DNA of 64,000 bases from Leeia aquatica (lineage in GTDB: Bacteria; Pseudomonadota; Gammaproteobacteria; Burkholderiales; Leeiaceae): assembly GCF_012641365.1 (NCBI RefSeq), contig NZ_JABAIM010000003.1, forward strand, positions 248,001-312,000, in the 5' to 3' direction. A program made the translations under genes and the position numbers. Every line of letters starts with the position of its first letter. Position 1 is the stretch's first letter. Below, one piece after another: positions 1-11,110 of the stretch. Under the pieces are notes generated by a model. It saw nothing but the letters and a program-made list of their open reading frames with translations, did no database searches and was not told the origin of the DNA.

Positions 1-495
1 GGAAGCGGAGTAGGGGCTATTGGGTGCGTAAGGGGTGTGCTCGTGGAAAGCAGCAGCATCCGGTGCCAGCGAGCCATAGACTTCATCGGTTGAAACATGC
101 AGAAAGCGGAATACCGCATGACCTTCCGGCGGCAGCGTCTGCTGGTACTGCCGTGCGGCTTCCAGCAAGGTGAAGGTGCCGACGATATTGGTGTCGATAA
201 AGTCGCGCGGCCCCAGCAAGGAGCGGTCAACATGGCTTTCAGCAGCGAAGTGCACCATGGCAGCAGGCCGGTGCGTGCGCAGCAAATCGGCCAGCAGCGC
301 GGCATCACCAATATCCCCCTGCACAAAGGTAAAGTCAGGATCACCGCGCAAGGGGTCTAAACTGGACAGGTTGCCCGCATAGGTGAGCTTGTCCACCACC
401 ACCACCGGCTGGCCTAGTACTTGCCGGGCATACAGGGTGAAATTGGCACCGATGAAACCGGCTCCGCCGGTGACTAGCCAGGGGCGACGTGACAC
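1..495 (-). CDS. rfbB: dTDP-glucose 4,6-dehydratase, N-terminal part (cut by window edge)
   Basis: Only the first 165 codons are present; the rest lies to the left of the window. The enzyme turns dTDP-glucose into dTDP-4-keto-6-deoxyglucose in the cytoplasm, the second step toward dTDP-L-rhamnose for surface polysaccharide. The sequence shows the Rossmann NAD-binding motif TGGAGFIG at residues 9-16, then AESHVDRS and STDEVYGS, all typical of extended short-chain dehydrogenases of the RfbB/RmlB type. The catalytic YxxxK lies beyond the edge. I chose a GTG start at 495 because GAGGAG lies just upstream and the protein begins only eight residues before the nucleotide-binding motif. The sister family of UDP-glucose epimerases is less likely given the STDEVYG motif. 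Confidence 0.9.
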   Translation of the reverse strand, partial: MSRRPWLVTGGAGFIGANFTLYARQVLGQPVVVVDKLTYAGNLSSLDPLRGDPDFTFVQGDIGDAALLADLLRTHRPAAMVHFAAESHVDRSLLGPRDFIDTNIVGTFTLLEAARQYQQTLPPEGHAVFRFLHVSTDEVYGSLAPDAAAFHEHTPYAPNSPYSAS

Positions 496-554
496 AGCGT
501 CTCCTCAATCATGGATTCTACGGTCACACACAACGACCATCACAAGGTGCGGTA

Positions 555-1550
555 TCAGGCGTCGCGCTCAATGGAAAGCAGCGCCAACTGTCGCAGCTGA
601 TCTCGGGTTTCGCTGTCTGGCACCCCCTGCAGGCAGGCAATGGCGGCTTCGACTTCACCCATCGCCACTTCCCGCGCGCTGGCCACCGCACCGGTCTGCT
701 GCATCAACTCCAGCAAGCGAGGCATGATCGCCAGATCGCCCGCCACAATCGCGGCTTTCAACCCCGGCAATTCCGCCTCCGGCGCACGGCGCAGCGCGTA
801 AATCACCGGCAGGGTCAGCTTGCCTTCGGCCAGATCGTCTCCGGCGTTCTTGCCGATGGTCTGCGCATCACCCGAGTAATCCAGTACGTCATCGATGATC
901 TGAAACGCAGTACCCAGGTGCATGCCGTAGCGCGCCAGGCTCTCCTCCTGCTCCACCGACACCCCGGCGAGCACCGCACCCAGACGGGCAGCCGCCTCGA
1001 ACAGCTTGGCCGTCTTGTACTGGATGACCCGCAAGTAGTCCGGCACATCAATATCGGTGTTACCGATATTCATCAACTGCAACACTTCGCCTTCGGCGAT
1101 CAGGTTGGTGGCATCCGCCAGGATTTCCTGCACCCGCATCTGGCCGACGGTCACCATCATCTGGAAACTGCGCGAGTACAGGAAGTCCCCCACCAGTACG
1201 GCAGCGGCATTGCCGAACATGGCATTGGCCGTCTGTTTGCCACGGCGCAGGCCGGACTCATCCACCACGTCATCGTGCAGCAGGGTGGCGGTGTGGATCA
1301 GCTCCACCACGGCAGCCAGCACATGGTGATGCTGCCCCGGGTACTGGCAGGCACGCGCCGTCATCAAGGTCAGCAAGGGACGCAGGCGTTTGCCACCATT
1401 GCCAATAATGTATTCGGCAACCTGGTTGACCAACACCACCTCGGAACCAAGGTGGGAGCGGATGCAGGCATCCACCGCCTGCATGTCAGCCGCGAAACTC
1501 GCGCGCAAGGTCTGGAAGGAAATCGGTTGGACAATCACAACACAAGCCAA
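555..1550 (-). CDS. ispB: Polyprenyl (octaprenyl) diphosphate synthase
   Basis: A trans-prenyltransferase that extends farnesyl diphosphate with isopentenyl diphosphate to make the C40-type side chain of ubiquinone. The two aspartate-rich motifs are visible: HDDVVDE in the first third and IIDDVLDY in the last third, with GGKRLRP near the N-terminus for diphosphate binding. About 330 residues is the usual length. The start is uncertain: the longest form begins with TTG at 1550, and a GTG four codons later (about 1538) is equally possible; no strong ribosome binding site decides. It is transcribed divergently from rplU, as in many proteobacteria. The product fits the downstream use by UbiA, also encoded in this window. 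Confidence 0.92.
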   Translation of the reverse strand: MACVVIVQPISFQTLRASFAADMQAVDACIRSHLGSEVVLVNQVAEYIIGNGGKRLRPLLTLMTARACQYPGQHHHVLAAVVELIHTATLLHDDVVDESGLRRGKQTANAMFGNAAAVLVGDFLYSRSFQMMVTVGQMRVQEILADATNLIAEGEVLQLMNIGNTDIDVPDYLRVIQYKTAKLFEAAARLGAVLAGVSVEQEESLARYGMHLGTAFQIIDDVLDYSGDAQTIGKNAGDDLAEGKLTLPVIYALRRAPEAELPGLKAAIVAGDLAIMPRLLELMQQTGAVASAREVAMGEVEAAIACLQGVPDSETRDQLRQLALLSIERDA

Positions 1551-1629
1551 TCAGTCTGAGGGTTTGCGCGCCAGTGTACCGCAAAACGGCCCATCTGGCA
1601 GCGCACCCACGGCGCACCCATAAAAACCG

Positions 1630-1658
1630 TTGACAAATCAGTGACTTTCAGGAAAAAT
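1630..1658 (+). promoter_or_regulatory. Candidate promoter of rplU-rpmA
   Basis: TTGACA at 1630-1635 is a perfect -35 box. Seventeen bases on lies AAAAAT (1653-1658), a four-of-six match to a -10 box. It lies 80 bases before the L21 start, in the divergent spacer with ispB. Read by eye only. Confidence 0.35.
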
Positions 1659-1737
1659 GTCGCGTTCCACATTCTGGCAGCCGCATTGCCGGGCGTGGAA
1701 TAGCTTAATTTGAAGAATCCAGAACTGGAGCTCGTTT

Positions 1738-2049
1738 ATGTACGCGGTCGTAAAAACCGGTGGCAAACAGTACAAAGTTGCCATTGGCGAAAAACTCAAA
1801 GTAGAACAGATACCGGCAGACATCAACAGCGAAATCGTACTCGAAGAAGTGTTGCTGATCGCCGATGGCGAGAAGGTAGCGGTCGGTACGCCGCTGATTG
1901 CTGGTGCCTCGGTGAAGGCCACCGTGCTGTCCCAAGGTCGTCACGACAAGGTTCGCATCTTCAAGATGCGCCGTCGCAAGCACTACCAGAAGCGTCAAGG
2001 CCATCGTCAGAACTACACCGAACTGCAAATCACCGCCATCAACGGCTAA
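1738..2049 (+). CDS. rplU: 50S ribosomal protein L21
   Basis: A structural protein of the large ribosomal subunit that binds 23S rRNA. The 103-residue product begins [14 protein letters not shown], the usual L21 N-terminus, and has the basic C-terminal segment [15 protein letters not shown] that contacts rRNA. GGAG lies about nine bases before the ATG. It is followed 29 bases later by rpmA (L27), the conserved pair, and then by obgE after a terminator. Confidence 0.98.
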   Translation: MYAVVKTGGKQYKVAIGEKLKVEQIPADINSEIVLEEVLLIADGEKVAVGTPLIAGASVKATVLSQGRHDKVRIFKMRRRKHYQKRQGHRQNYTELQITAING

Positions 2050-2078
2050 GCAGACGGTCAGCACAGGAGTAAACTCTC

Positions 2079-2336
2079 ATGGCACACAAAAAAGCAGGCG
2101 GTAGCTCGCGCAACGGTCGCGACTCGCATTCCAAGCGTCTGGGCACCAAGGCCTACGGCGGCGAACTGATTTCCGCTGGCAGCATCATCATCCGCCAGCG
2201 CGGCACCCAGTTCCACGCTGGCGAAAACGTCGGCATGGGCAAGGACCACACCCTGTTCGCCAAGGTGGATGGTCGGGTTGCTTTCGTGACCAAGGGTCCG
2301 CTGAAGCGCAAGACGGTGACCGTGGTTCCGGCCTGA
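2079..2336 (+). CDS. rpmA: 50S ribosomal protein L27
   Basis: A large-subunit protein whose N-terminal tail reaches toward the peptidyl transferase centre. The 85-residue product starts [16 protein letters not shown], the typical unprocessed proteobacterial form without the N-terminal extension cleaved in Firmicutes. CAGGAG lies ten bases before the start. It shares a transcript with rplU and is followed by a strong intrinsic terminator at 2354-2386. Confidence 0.98.
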   Translation: MAHKKAGGSSRNGRDSHSKRLGTKAYGGELISAGSIIIRQRGTQFHAGENVGMGKDHTLFAKVDGRVAFVTKGPLKRKTVTVVPA

Positions 2337-2353
2337 TCCGAACCTCGCACCGC

Positions 2354-3548
<1,195 letters not shown>

Positions 3549-3574
3549 GCCTGTCCCAACGTACCATTGCCCTC

Positions 3575-3606
3575 AAGCCTGCCGCCCGGCAGGCTTGCTG
3601 CTTTTG
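3575..3606 (+). terminator. Probable terminator after obgE
   Basis: AAGCCTGCCG (3575-3584) pairs perfectly with CGGCAGGCTT (3587-3596). The loop is very tight, so the top pairs probably open. Only a short T run (CTTTTG) follows, making it weaker than the rpmA terminator. Confidence 0.55.
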
Positions 3607-3615
3607 TGAGACATC

Positions 3616-4056
3616 ATGAATCCCTACGCCGCCCCTGATAGCTCCCTGTCCCGCTCCGACGACGCTTACATCATGCCAGATGGCACCCGAGAGAAAATCC
3701 AGCGTAGCTGGATGGCAGCCTTGGGGCTCTGCATCCTCAAGCTGTGTGCCATGGGCTATATGCTCTCGTTGGCGGGTACCACGCTGCACCTGGGTGAAGT
3801 GCTCTGGAGTCTGCTGGACGTCCTGTGCCTGGGTGGCCTGGCCTATGGGGTATATCGCAAGAACAGGGCAAGCGCCATTGCCCTTCCGGTTTGGTTCCTC
3901 GGGCTGACCATGTTCAATATCTGGGTTCTGCACTTGCCGGTCGGTTTAGTGGGCATGATTCTGACGCTGTTTTTCACCCTGTTCTTCTCGCAAGGTGCGC
4001 TGGCCGTGCTCCGCTACCACACCTTACTGCAGCAGTATCGGGGATCGGCTCTCTGA
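3616..4056 (+). CDS. Small integral membrane protein of unknown function
   Basis: I do not recognise the function. The 146-residue product starts MNPYAAP, an opening often seen in small uncharacterised membrane proteins, followed by a short polar cytoplasmic stretch. Three or four hydrophobic segments then follow (roughly residues 33-56, 60-77, 84-105 and 107-130), with a basic YRKNR loop between two of them and a short charged tail. An ATG 10 bases after the obgE hairpin region, preceded by GAGACATC, gives a modest ribosome binding site. It is a lone gene on this strand before the SIMPL protein. Confidence 0.6.
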   Translation: MNPYAAPDSSLSRSDDAYIMPDGTREKIQRSWMAALGLCILKLCAMGYMLSLAGTTLHLGEVLWSLLDVLCLGGLAYGVYRKNRASAIALPVWFLGLTMFNIWVLHLPVGLVGMILTLFFTLFFSQGALAVLRYHTLLQQYRGSAL

Positions 4057-4215
4057 GCGTCGGGCACTGATCACCCTAGCCCCTGCCTCTGACCCACCCG
4101 CTTCTGCCCCAGCCCGATCAGCGCGTGAAGATTCCTTCACGTGCTTCCCCATACATTCCTTTGGCATGACGGCATCCAGCCCCTACACTGCTCAGTAGTG
4201 ATATTGGAGCCCTGC

Positions 4216-4962
4216 ATGACCCCGAACCGCTTTCACCTGACTGGACTGGGTGTAACCTTGGCCATTGGCATGGCCAGTGCGGCCTTCATCCTGGGCTATC
4301 AAGCCCGGCAGGCGGCCACCACCGGCCAGCAGAGCATCGAGGTAAAGGGTCTGGCTGAAAAGCCGTTGACCGCCGATCATGGCGAACTGGCGCTCACCCT
4401 GTCGGGTCAAGGCGCCACCCTGCCGGAAGCGCTGGCGGCCCTGCGCAAGCAGCGCCCGCAGCTGGAACAATTCATCCAGCAGCACCAGTTTCAAAAGCCG
4501 GATATCGAAGTGGATAACGAAAGCTTTGAGCCGGTCTACAAGAAGGACGACGAAGGTCGGCAGACCGAGCAGCTGGACTACTACCTCGCCCGGCAGAGCT
4601 ACACCCTGCACAGCAAGGATGTACAGCGCATTGCCCGTACCGAACACGATGTATTGCAGCTGCAGGAAGCCGGCTTGCCGGTCAGCCATGAACCGGCAGC
4701 CTATCTGGTCAGCAATCTGGAGCAGGTCAAGATGTCGCTGATCGGTGCCGCCACCGACAATGCCAGCAGCCGTGCACAAGAGTTTGCCCGCCACGGCAAT
4801 GTGGCGGTCGGCAGCATGCGCTCGGCCTCGCAAGGTGCGTTTTACATCCTGCCTGCCAACGGCCAGAACGACAACAGCGACGACTATGGTGGCGTCTACG
4901 ACAAATCCACCATCAACAAACTGGCGCGGGTGGTGGTTACCGTGCGCTATAACCTGAACTGA
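4216..4962 (+). CDS. SIMPL domain (DUF541) envelope protein
   Basis: The 248-residue product has one N-terminal hydrophobic segment (residues 7-26), acting as a signal anchor or signal peptide. A periplasmic SIMPL/DUF541 domain follows: SIEVKGLAEK, alternating strands, and a C-terminal KLARVVVTVRY strand typical of the family. Members have been linked to oxidative stress and interleukin-receptor-kinase-like proteins, but their biochemical role is unknown. I chose the ATG at 4216 because GGAG stands six bases before it; the frame is open farther upstream but lacks a good start. It stands alone between a membrane protein and the mks operon. Confidence 0.75.
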   Translation: MTPNRFHLTGLGVTLAIGMASAAFILGYQARQAATTGQQSIEVKGLAEKPLTADHGELALTLSGQGATLPEALAALRKQRPQLEQFIQQHQFQKPDIEVDNESFEPVYKKDDEGRQTEQLDYYLARQSYTLHSKDVQRIARTEHDVLQLQEAGLPVSHEPAAYLVSNLEQVKMSLIGAATDNASSRAQEFARHGNVAVGSMRSASQGAFYILPANGQNDNSDDYGGVYDKSTINKLARVVVTVRYNLN

Positions 4963-5060
4963 TTTCGCTTCATCCACCTCTCCTCTCGGCCCGCCATGAC
5001 AAGCGGGCAATTCTGGGCCGCAAGCAGTATAATGCGGCCTGATTTTTTTGCAGCAGCCCC

Positions 5061-6344
5061 ATGAGCGACCTTGTTTCCGGCCTGCCGGAGTTTTTCAGCA
5101 CCGATCTGCCGCCTGGCGAATTGCCGATGCTGCGCCCGCTGCTGGCAGCGCGCCCCCTGCTACAGGCCTTCATTGCCCTGTTCCGCGGCGGTGAAGAAGA
5201 GGTGATGGTGCGGCTGCTGGTACTGCGCGAGATTGGCGCACGCGCCGACCTGCCCCGCTGGTCACCACAAGCGCTGCAGCAACAGTTCAGCTATCTGAAT
5301 CCGGTCAAACTCGATACCGTGCTCAAGCGCCTGCGCGAGCATGATCTGCTGATCTGGGACAGCGACAGTGGCGATTACGCGCTGTCCGAGCAGGCCCGCG
5401 CCGCCCTCGCCGCCCTCTCCACCCTGTTCAGCTTTGCCAGCGACCCCGATCAGGAGCTGGATTACCTGACCTCGCAAGTGGCCGCCGGTCAGGCGGTGGG
5501 CAAAGTGTCGGAAGAGGCGCTGCGCCATCTGCTGGGCGGCCTCAATACCCTGCACCAGGAATTCACCGACGCACTGGAGTCCCAATCTGAATTCCGCATC
5601 CAGGCCGCACAGGGCAAGCTGGAGCGGGTGTGGCAGAGTGTGGAGAAAGCCACCGCTGTGGCCCGTACCGTTTATAGCGACGAAGAGCAACCCGTCAGCA
5701 TCGTGCACACTGCGCAGGCCATCTCGCTGGCACAGAGCCGCATGCTGGCACTGACCGGCACCTTCAAGCGCCGGCTGGCGCAATTGCAGCAGCAGCGGGT
5801 GCATCTGGGGCAGAGTGGCCTGACCACCCGCGATATTTCCGCCTGGCTGCAACAGCAAAGCCAGCCCCGCTTGGCCAGCCTGCTGGAGGCGCTGTTGCCC
5901 GCGTTGCCGGATACCGCTTTCCTGACCAGCGATGAGCTGCTGGACGTGGCCGAGTTCGAACTGATCGACCGCGACCGCCCGCAAACACTGGCCACCAGTC
6001 TGCCTCCGGTCGAGACCGCGCCCGATGCCGACGCCCCCACCGTAGAGCGCCTGATCGCTGCCGAGCGACTGTTTGAGCGCCTGCAGGCAGTGCAAAGCGA
6101 TACCCGCCTGCTGGACGCCGTGCTGACGGACAGCTACGCCACCACCGCCTATCGCCTGTCCCTGCTCTCTTTGCTGGGCGACCCGGAAACGGCGGCTGAC
6201 CACAGCGTGGTCGCGCAGCTGGCCCGGCTCCCCTTGCAGCTGGACAGCGATGGCAGCATTGAAGCTGTCAGCGACCACCATGCCATCGAGAGCATCAGCC
6301 ATGGGCTGCTGCGCCCGCTGAACCCTACTGACGAGTCAGCATGA
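5061..6344 (+). CDS. mksF: Condensin subunit MksF (kleisin-like)
   Basis: First gene of a three-gene MukBEF-like condensin operon. MksF is the kleisin that bridges the two SMC heads and recruits MksE. The 427-residue length, the order F-E-B and the four-base ATGA overlap with the next gene match the Pseudomonas-type mks operon. The protein is helical, with winged-helix-like N-terminal sequence (LLVLREIGA to LKRLREHDLL, about residues 50-95) and a long central coil rich in Leu and Gln. A clear -10 TATAAT stands at 5028-5033 with only a poor -35. No strong ribosome binding site precedes the ATG. The assignment rests mainly on the partner MksB. Confidence 0.85.
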   Translation: MSDLVSGLPEFFSTDLPPGELPMLRPLLAARPLLQAFIALFRGGEEEVMVRLLVLREIGARADLPRWSPQALQQQFSYLNPVKLDTVLKRLREHDLLIWDSDSGDYALSEQARAALAALSTLFSFASDPDQELDYLTSQVAAGQAVGKVSEEALRHLLGGLNTLHQEFTDALESQSEFRIQAAQGKLERVWQSVEKATAVARTVYSDEEQPVSIVHTAQAISLAQSRMLALTGTFKRRLAQLQQQRVHLGQSGLTTRDISAWLQQQSQPRLASLLEALLPALPDTAFLTSDELLDVAEFELIDRDRPQTLATSLPPVETAPDADAPTVERLIAAERLFERLQAVQSDTRLLDAVLTDSYATTAYRLSLLSLLGDPETAADHSVVAQLARLPLQLDSDGSIEAVSDHHAIESISHGLLRPLNPTDESA

Positions 6345-7030
6345 ACGATTCCCTTGCTACCTTGACCGCGCGCCTGCTGGCGCATCGCGTCATTCCCCGT
6401 CAGGACCCGCTGGCCCGCCGCGCCCTGACCGATGAGCGCTTCCGCGCCGAGCTGGATGCCCGCCTGGCCGCCGTTGGCCTGCGTCTGCTGGAAAATCCCT
6501 ACTCGGAATACATTGCGCTGGCGCTGCTGGGCGCACAGGAAGCCGCCGTTTTCGGGCAGGACGATGTCTGGCAATCCAATAACCTGGGCCTGCCGCGCGA
6601 TGCCATCGCGCTGCTGGTGGTGCTGTGGGCACTGATCATCCTGCCCAAGCGTCAGCGCCAGCACGCCCGCCGCAGCAAGGAGCAGGCCGACCAGCAAGAC
6701 ATGTTCGGCAGTGACAAGCCACTGCCGCACGGCGAGGAGGTGTCCACCACCTTGTCGGAAGAAGCACTGTTCGCTGACTTCGGCAAACTGCTGGGCGGCA
6801 AGACCCGCATGAACCTGAACCTCGGCCTGCTGACGCGACTGGGCTTCATCCAGCGTCGCCAGAAAGGCATAGGCGAAGGCCCGCTGCTGGACCTGGCGCT
6901 GGATTACAGCAAGCTGGCCCCGCGCATCATCGACGGCGCACTGGGCGACGTGCTGCGCGAGCTGGGCCGTAGCCTGCCGGACCAGCCCGGCCCGCAGCAC
7001 GACGACGAACCGGAAGACGAGGACGCCTGA
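6341..7030 (+). CDS. mksE: Condensin subunit MksE
   Basis: The small helical subunit of the MksBEF condensin, thought to bind MksF as a dimer and regulate the SMC motor. The product is 229 residues, close to the family length, mostly alpha-helical, with an acidic C-terminus (DDEPEDEDA). It overlaps mksF by four bases and its stop overlaps the mksB start by one base (TGATG), so the three are translationally coupled. Similarity is inferred from size, position and the neighbouring MksB rather than a strong motif. Confidence 0.82.
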   Translation: MNDSLATLTARLLAHRVIPRQDPLARRALTDERFRAELDARLAAVGLRLLENPYSEYIALALLGAQEAAVFGQDDVWQSNNLGLPRDAIALLVVLWALIILPKRQRQHARRSKEQADQQDMFGSDKPLPHGEEVSTTLSEEALFADFGKLLGGKTRMNLNLGLLTRLGFIQRRQKGIGEGPLLDLALDYSKLAPRIIDGALGDVLRELGRSLPDQPGPQHDDEPEDEDA

Positions 7031-9843
7031 TGTTCCGCATCCTGCAACTGGACATGATTCACTGGGATTTCTGGCAAGGCGTGAGCGTGCCGCTGGACGC
7101 CCAGATTGTCACCATCATCGGCCCCAATGGCTCCGGCAAAACCACGCTGCTGGACGCGCTGCGCACCATGCTGGCGCTGGACTGCTCCGGCCGTCGGGAC
7201 TACAAGCGCTATGTGCGCAATAACAAGACCCCCTTCGCCTGGCTGCGTGGCCGCGTCGCCAACCCGCGCACCAGCGGCTTGTTCCCCTACCCGTTCTGGC
7301 CACACCAGAGCCCGGAAGTGACGCTGTTTTGTCGCATCCGCAAGCAAGGCGGTGACTGGGTGCGGCAATACGCCATTGCCGACGGTGACGTGCCGCTGAA
7401 TGAGGACAGTGAATCGACGCTGGAATGGCTGGGCGTACAGGAATACCGGCGGCGGCTGGAGCAGGCCGGGCTGACGCCCGCCATTGCCAAGGTGCTGGCG
7501 CTGGAGCAAGGCGATACCGACAAACTGTGCGAATACAGCCCGAAAGCCTTGCTGGACCTGGTGTTCCAGGTCTTTGGCGACAAGGCGGTGCTGGACCACT
7601 ACGCCGAAGCCAAAGCCCAGCAACAGCAGGTCGAACACGAGCTGGAAGAGCTGGACCGCGCCAGCAAGGCGCTGGAGCATGAGGCCGCCACCGCCAGCCA
7701 GCGCGCGGACAAGTATCTGGAATGGAAACGGCTGTCGGACGATCTGCTGACACTGGACAGCGAAGTGCTGCCGCGCATGCGGCTGGAGGCCCAGTATCAG
7801 GACCTCAGCCAGCGCTGGAAAGACTATCGGCTGCCCTGGCATACCCTGCGCGAACAGGGGCGGCAGGCACACGAGCTGGAGCAACAGCACATTGAGCTCA
7901 CCCAGCGCCTGAAGCAGGCGCAGAGCGCCGTCGAGCAGGCCGAGCGTATCGAACGGGATGCGCTGCGCCACCTTACCGAACTGCAGTCGCACGCCCAGCA
8001 GCACGAAGAGCTGCTCAAGCTGCGCGACCGCTTGACCCAGCTCGCCAAGTCGCACCCCGGCGCCGACCAGCTGGCCGATCAGGTGGCTGACCTGCGCAAC
8101 CAGCTGCGCCAGTGCAACAAAGAACGCGAGCAGCTGCTGTCGCGCCGCGATGAGCTGAACGCCACGCTCACTTCCTTGCAGCAGACCGGGCAAATGCCGC
8201 TGCCGCGTGAGGTGAGTGAATTCCGCCGCCTGCTGGACAGCGAAGGCATTGCGCATGACCTGCTGGTCGACATTGTCGATATTGCCGACCCCCACTGGCA
8301 GGCCGCCATCGAAGGCATCTTGCGCGGCAACCGTTATCTGGTGCTGCTCAAGCGTAGCAGTGACCGTCGCCGTGCCCGCGAGCTGGCGCAGCGCGCCCGT
8401 TATCGCCACTTCATCGTCGACGAGCGTGAGCCGGTCGGCACGGCCAAACGCGGCAGCCTGCTCGAAGCCATTCGCTTCAACGCCGATGCGCCGGGCTGGC
8501 TGGTCGAGCAACTCAACCGCATCAGCCGGGTGGACAGCGTGGCCGATGGAGAAACCGTGCAGGGCGACTGGATCACCCCGGATGGTTACTTCAAGGAGCG
8601 GCGCGGTAGCCGCCACATTGGCGTCGAAGCCCACGACTACTGTCTGGGTACTGGCGTCAAGAAACAGCGCGAGCAGGCGGTCCATCGTGAGCTGGCCGAC
8701 CTGCACGAGCAGGACATGGCACTGCAGCGCCGCATCAGCGCACTGAACCGTGAGCTGTCGCCACTGCAGCAGATGCTGGATGGGGTGGACGCGGCCCACC
8801 AGCTGGCCTTGCGTGCAGATGACTTTGCTACCGCTGAAGAAGCCTTGGCCAGCATGGCCCAGCTGCGGCAGGACGCCGGACAGGCACTGGCCACCGCACA
8901 GGACATTACCCGGCTGGAACGTGACGCCTGCAATGCGCTGGACAAGCAGCGCGATGGCGTACGCCGCCAGCAATACTCGCTGGAAGCCAGTCTGGAAGAG
9001 GCGCGCCGCCTGCTCACCCAGCGCCGCCTGCAGTTGCGCGACCTGCTGGCCCAGCTGCGGCAAGTGCGCCATGGCATGCCTGCCGCCTGGCTGCTGGCAG
9101 ACGCGCGCCGTGCCCTGTGCGAGCAATATCAATCGCTGGAGCAGGTGCGCGCCCAGATCAAGGTGGAGCGGGACCGACTGGATGCCGGTCTGGCGCGCGG
9201 CGAGTGGATTACCGATGAAACCGTGCTGCTGCGGCGAGACAAGCTGCAACAGCTGCTGCAGGAGCGCCAGCAACAGCTCGACGCCATCGGCATCTCGCTG
9301 GCTCGTGCCCGCACGCTGACCGAAGACGCGCGTGGTGCCTACATCAACAAGCTGAAGTCCACCGTGCGGGCCTATGGCCGCAATGTGAAGCAGCTGGGTG
9401 CGCTGGCCGGCATCGAAGTGGAAAGCGAGTTGCCGCATCTGGACAACGACGATCTGGTACTGGCGCAGGCCGGGCTGGTGGTGAAGTTCAACTTCGACCA
9501 GAAGGGCATGATGGGGCTGAACGATGGCGAAGCCTCCGGCGGCCAGCAGGTGATGAAGTCGCTGATCCTGCTGATCGGGCTGATGATGAACGACAGCCAG
9601 CCCTCCGGCTTTGTGTTCATCGACGAACCGTTCGCCCACCTGGACATCTTCAACATCGACCGCGTGGGCGCCTTCCTCAAGGCCACCGAGGCGCAGTATC
9701 TGATCACCTCGCCCAACACCCACAACGTCAACATCTTCGAGCCCTCTGAACTGACGCTGACCACCCGCAAGAAGCGCCCCGGAGAAAGCTGGGCACCGCC
9801 GCTGCTGCAGACACGCCGCAAACGGGCCGCATTGGCACGTTAA
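7030..9843 (+). CDS. mksB: SMC-like condensin ATPase MksB
   Basis: The motor subunit of an MksBEF chromosome-organising complex. It has Walker A GPNGSGKT at residues 31-38 and long Gln/Leu/Glu-rich coiled coils (roughly 200-400 and 550-780) flanking a hinge-like centre. The head closes with signature EASGGQQ and Walker [13 protein letters not shown] near residue 865. At 937 residues it matches MksB and is far shorter than MukB (about 1490) or Smc. A short basic tail follows the head. No mksG/jetD nuclease gene follows (proB is next), so this is the chromosome-maintenance type rather than a Wadjet plasmid-defence operon. Confidence 0.93.
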   Translation: MFRILQLDMIHWDFWQGVSVPLDAQIVTIIGPNGSGKTTLLDALRTMLALDCSGRRDYKRYVRNNKTPFAWLRGRVANPRTSGLFPYPFWPHQSPEVTLFCRIRKQGGDWVRQYAIADGDVPLNEDSESTLEWLGVQEYRRRLEQAGLTPAIAKVLALEQGDTDKLCEYSPKALLDLVFQVFGDKAVLDHYAEAKAQQQQVEHELEELDRASKALEHEAATASQRADKYLEWKRLSDDLLTLDSEVLPRMRLEAQYQDLSQRWKDYRLPWHTLREQGRQAHELEQQHIELTQRLKQAQSAVEQAERIERDALRHLTELQSHAQQHEELLKLRDRLTQLAKSHPGADQLADQVADLRNQLRQCNKEREQLLSRRDELNATLTSLQQTGQMPLPREVSEFRRLLDSEGIAHDLLVDIVDIADPHWQAAIEGILRGNRYLVLLKRSSDRRRARELAQRARYRHFIVDEREPVGTAKRGSLLEAIRFNADAPGWLVEQLNRISRVDSVADGETVQGDWITPDGYFKERRGSRHIGVEAHDYCLGTGVKKQREQAVHRELADLHEQDMALQRRISALNRELSPLQQMLDGVDAAHQLALRADDFATAEEALASMAQLRQDAGQALATAQDITRLERDACNALDKQRDGVRRQQYSLEASLEEARRLLTQRRLQLRDLLAQLRQVRHGMPAAWLLADARRALCEQYQSLEQVRAQIKVERDRLDAGLARGEWITDETVLLRRDKLQQLLQERQQQLDAIGISLARARTLTEDARGAYINKLKSTVRAYGRNVKQLGALAGIEVESELPHLDNDDLVLAQAGLVVKFNFDQKGMMGLNDGEASGGQQVMKSLILLIGLMMNDSQPSGFVFIDEPFAHLDIFNIDRVGAFLKATEAQYLITSPNTHNVNIFEPSELTLTTRKKRPGESWAPPLLQTRRKRAALAR

Positions 9844-9919
9844 GCCAGGAACGGTCGGCTACGGACAGACACCAGCTGCACTTCCCCCTATAATGGTCCG
9901 CCATTATCAGGGGGAAGCA

Positions 9920-11041
9920 ATGCAGTCCGTCATCCAGTCGTGCCAGCGTATCGTCATCAAGGTCGGCAGCAGCCTCGTTACCAATGAGGGCCGCGGGCTG
10001 GACCACGCCGCACTGGCGCGCTGGGCGGAGGAAATTGCAGCGCTGACCCGCATGGGCAAGCAGGTGGTGCTGGTATCCAGCGGGGCGATTGCCGAAGGCG
10101 TCAAGCGGCTGGGCTGGGCCAAGCGCCCCAGCATGCTGCACGAAAAACAGGCCGCCGCCGCCGTCGGCCAGATGGGGCTGGTGCAAGGCTATGAGAGCTG
10201 CTTCCGCCAGCATAGCCTGCAAACTGCGCAGATCCTGCTCACCCACGAAGACCTGGCCGACCGTACCCGCTACCTGAACGCCCGCTCCACGCTGCTCACC
10301 TTACTGCAGCACCGCGTGCTGCCCATCATCAATGAAAACGACACGGTGGTGACCAGCGAAATCAAGTTCGGCGACAACGATACGCTGGGTGCACTGGTGA
10401 CCAACCTGATCGACGCCGATGCGCTCATCATCCTCACCGACCAGCGCGGCCTGTATACCGCCGACCCGCGCAACAACCCGGCAGCCGAGTTCGTGCACGA
10501 GGCGGTGGCGGGGTCTGCCGAGCTGGAGCAGATGGCTGGTGGTGCCGGTTCTTCGGTCGGTACCGGTGGCATGTACACCAAGGTGATTGCCGCCAAGCGC
10601 GCGGCGCTCAGTGGCGCACATACCGTGATCGCCAGCGGACGCGAGCCTCAGGTGCTGACCCGGCTAGCCGCGGGCGAGGCGATCGGCAGCCAGTTGACGG
10701 CAGGTACCTCCAGGCTGGCCGCCCGCAAGCAATGGCTGGCCGATCATTTACAGGTCAAAGGCAGCGTCACGCTGGACGCGGGTGCGGTGAAGGCGCTGCG
10801 TGGTGGCGCCAGCCTGCTGCCGGTAGGCGTGGTGGAAGTCAATGGCGATTTCCTGCGCGGGGAGGTGGTGCGCTGCCTGTCGCCGGATGGGGTGGAAATG
10901 GCACGCGGGCTGGTCAACTACTCCAGTCTGGAAACGCAGAAGGTACTGCGCCAGCCTACCACCAAGCTTGAACCCATTCTCGGCTATATCGACGAGCCGG
11001 AATTGATCCATCGCGACAACCTGGTGCTGTTGCAAGCCTGA
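9920..11041 (+). CDS. proB: Glutamate 5-kinase with PUA domain
   Basis: Catalyses ATP-dependent phosphorylation of glutamate, the first step of proline synthesis, in the cytoplasm. Residues 1-255 form the amino-acid kinase fold: [11 protein letters not shown] near the N-terminus, VSSGAIAEG, the INENDTV substrate loop, [11 protein letters not shown] and [12 protein letters not shown] domain follows from about residue 280. The product is 373 residues. The ATG at 9920 is preferred over an upstream in-frame start because AGGGGGA lies seven bases before it. It is followed by a good hairpin terminator. proA is not in the window. Confidence 0.96.
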   Translation: MQSVIQSCQRIVIKVGSSLVTNEGRGLDHAALARWAEEIAALTRMGKQVVLVSSGAIAEGVKRLGWAKRPSMLHEKQAAAAVGQMGLVQGYESCFRQHSLQTAQILLTHEDLADRTRYLNARSTLLTLLQHRVLPIINENDTVVTSEIKFGDNDTLGALVTNLIDADALIILTDQRGLYTADPRNNPAAEFVHEAVAGSAELEQMAGGAGSSVGTGGMYTKVIAAKRAALSGAHTVIASGREPQVLTRLAAGEAIGSQLTAGTSRLAARKQWLADHLQVKGSVTLDAGAVKALRGGASLLPVGVVEVNGDFLRGEVVRCLSPDGVEMARGLVNYSSLETQKVLRQPTTKLEPILGYIDEPELIHRDNLVLLQA

Positions 11042-11058
11042 TGCCTTCTGCACCATAC

Positions 11059-11094
11059 GCAAACGGCCCACCCCTTGATGGGCCGTTTGCTTGT
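11059..11094 (+). terminator. Terminator after proB
   Basis: GCAAACGGCCCA (11059-11070) pairs with TGGGCCGTTTGC (11079-11090), a perfect 12-bp stem with an eight-base loop. The T tract is short. It lies between convergent proB and the GST gene and may serve both. Confidence 0.8.
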
Positions 11095-11110
11095 ACTGCC
11101 ACCCTCCGCC

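Noticed and set aside
6904-9723. A 939-codon open frame opposite mksB
   Set aside because: Same kind of antisense shadow. The plus-strand protein has complete SMC head motifs and coupled neighbours.
5061-9843. Reading the mks operon as a Wadjet (JetABCD) plasmid-defence system
   Set aside because: No JetD/MksG nuclease gene follows or precedes; proB is next. MksBEF alone is a chromosome condensin.
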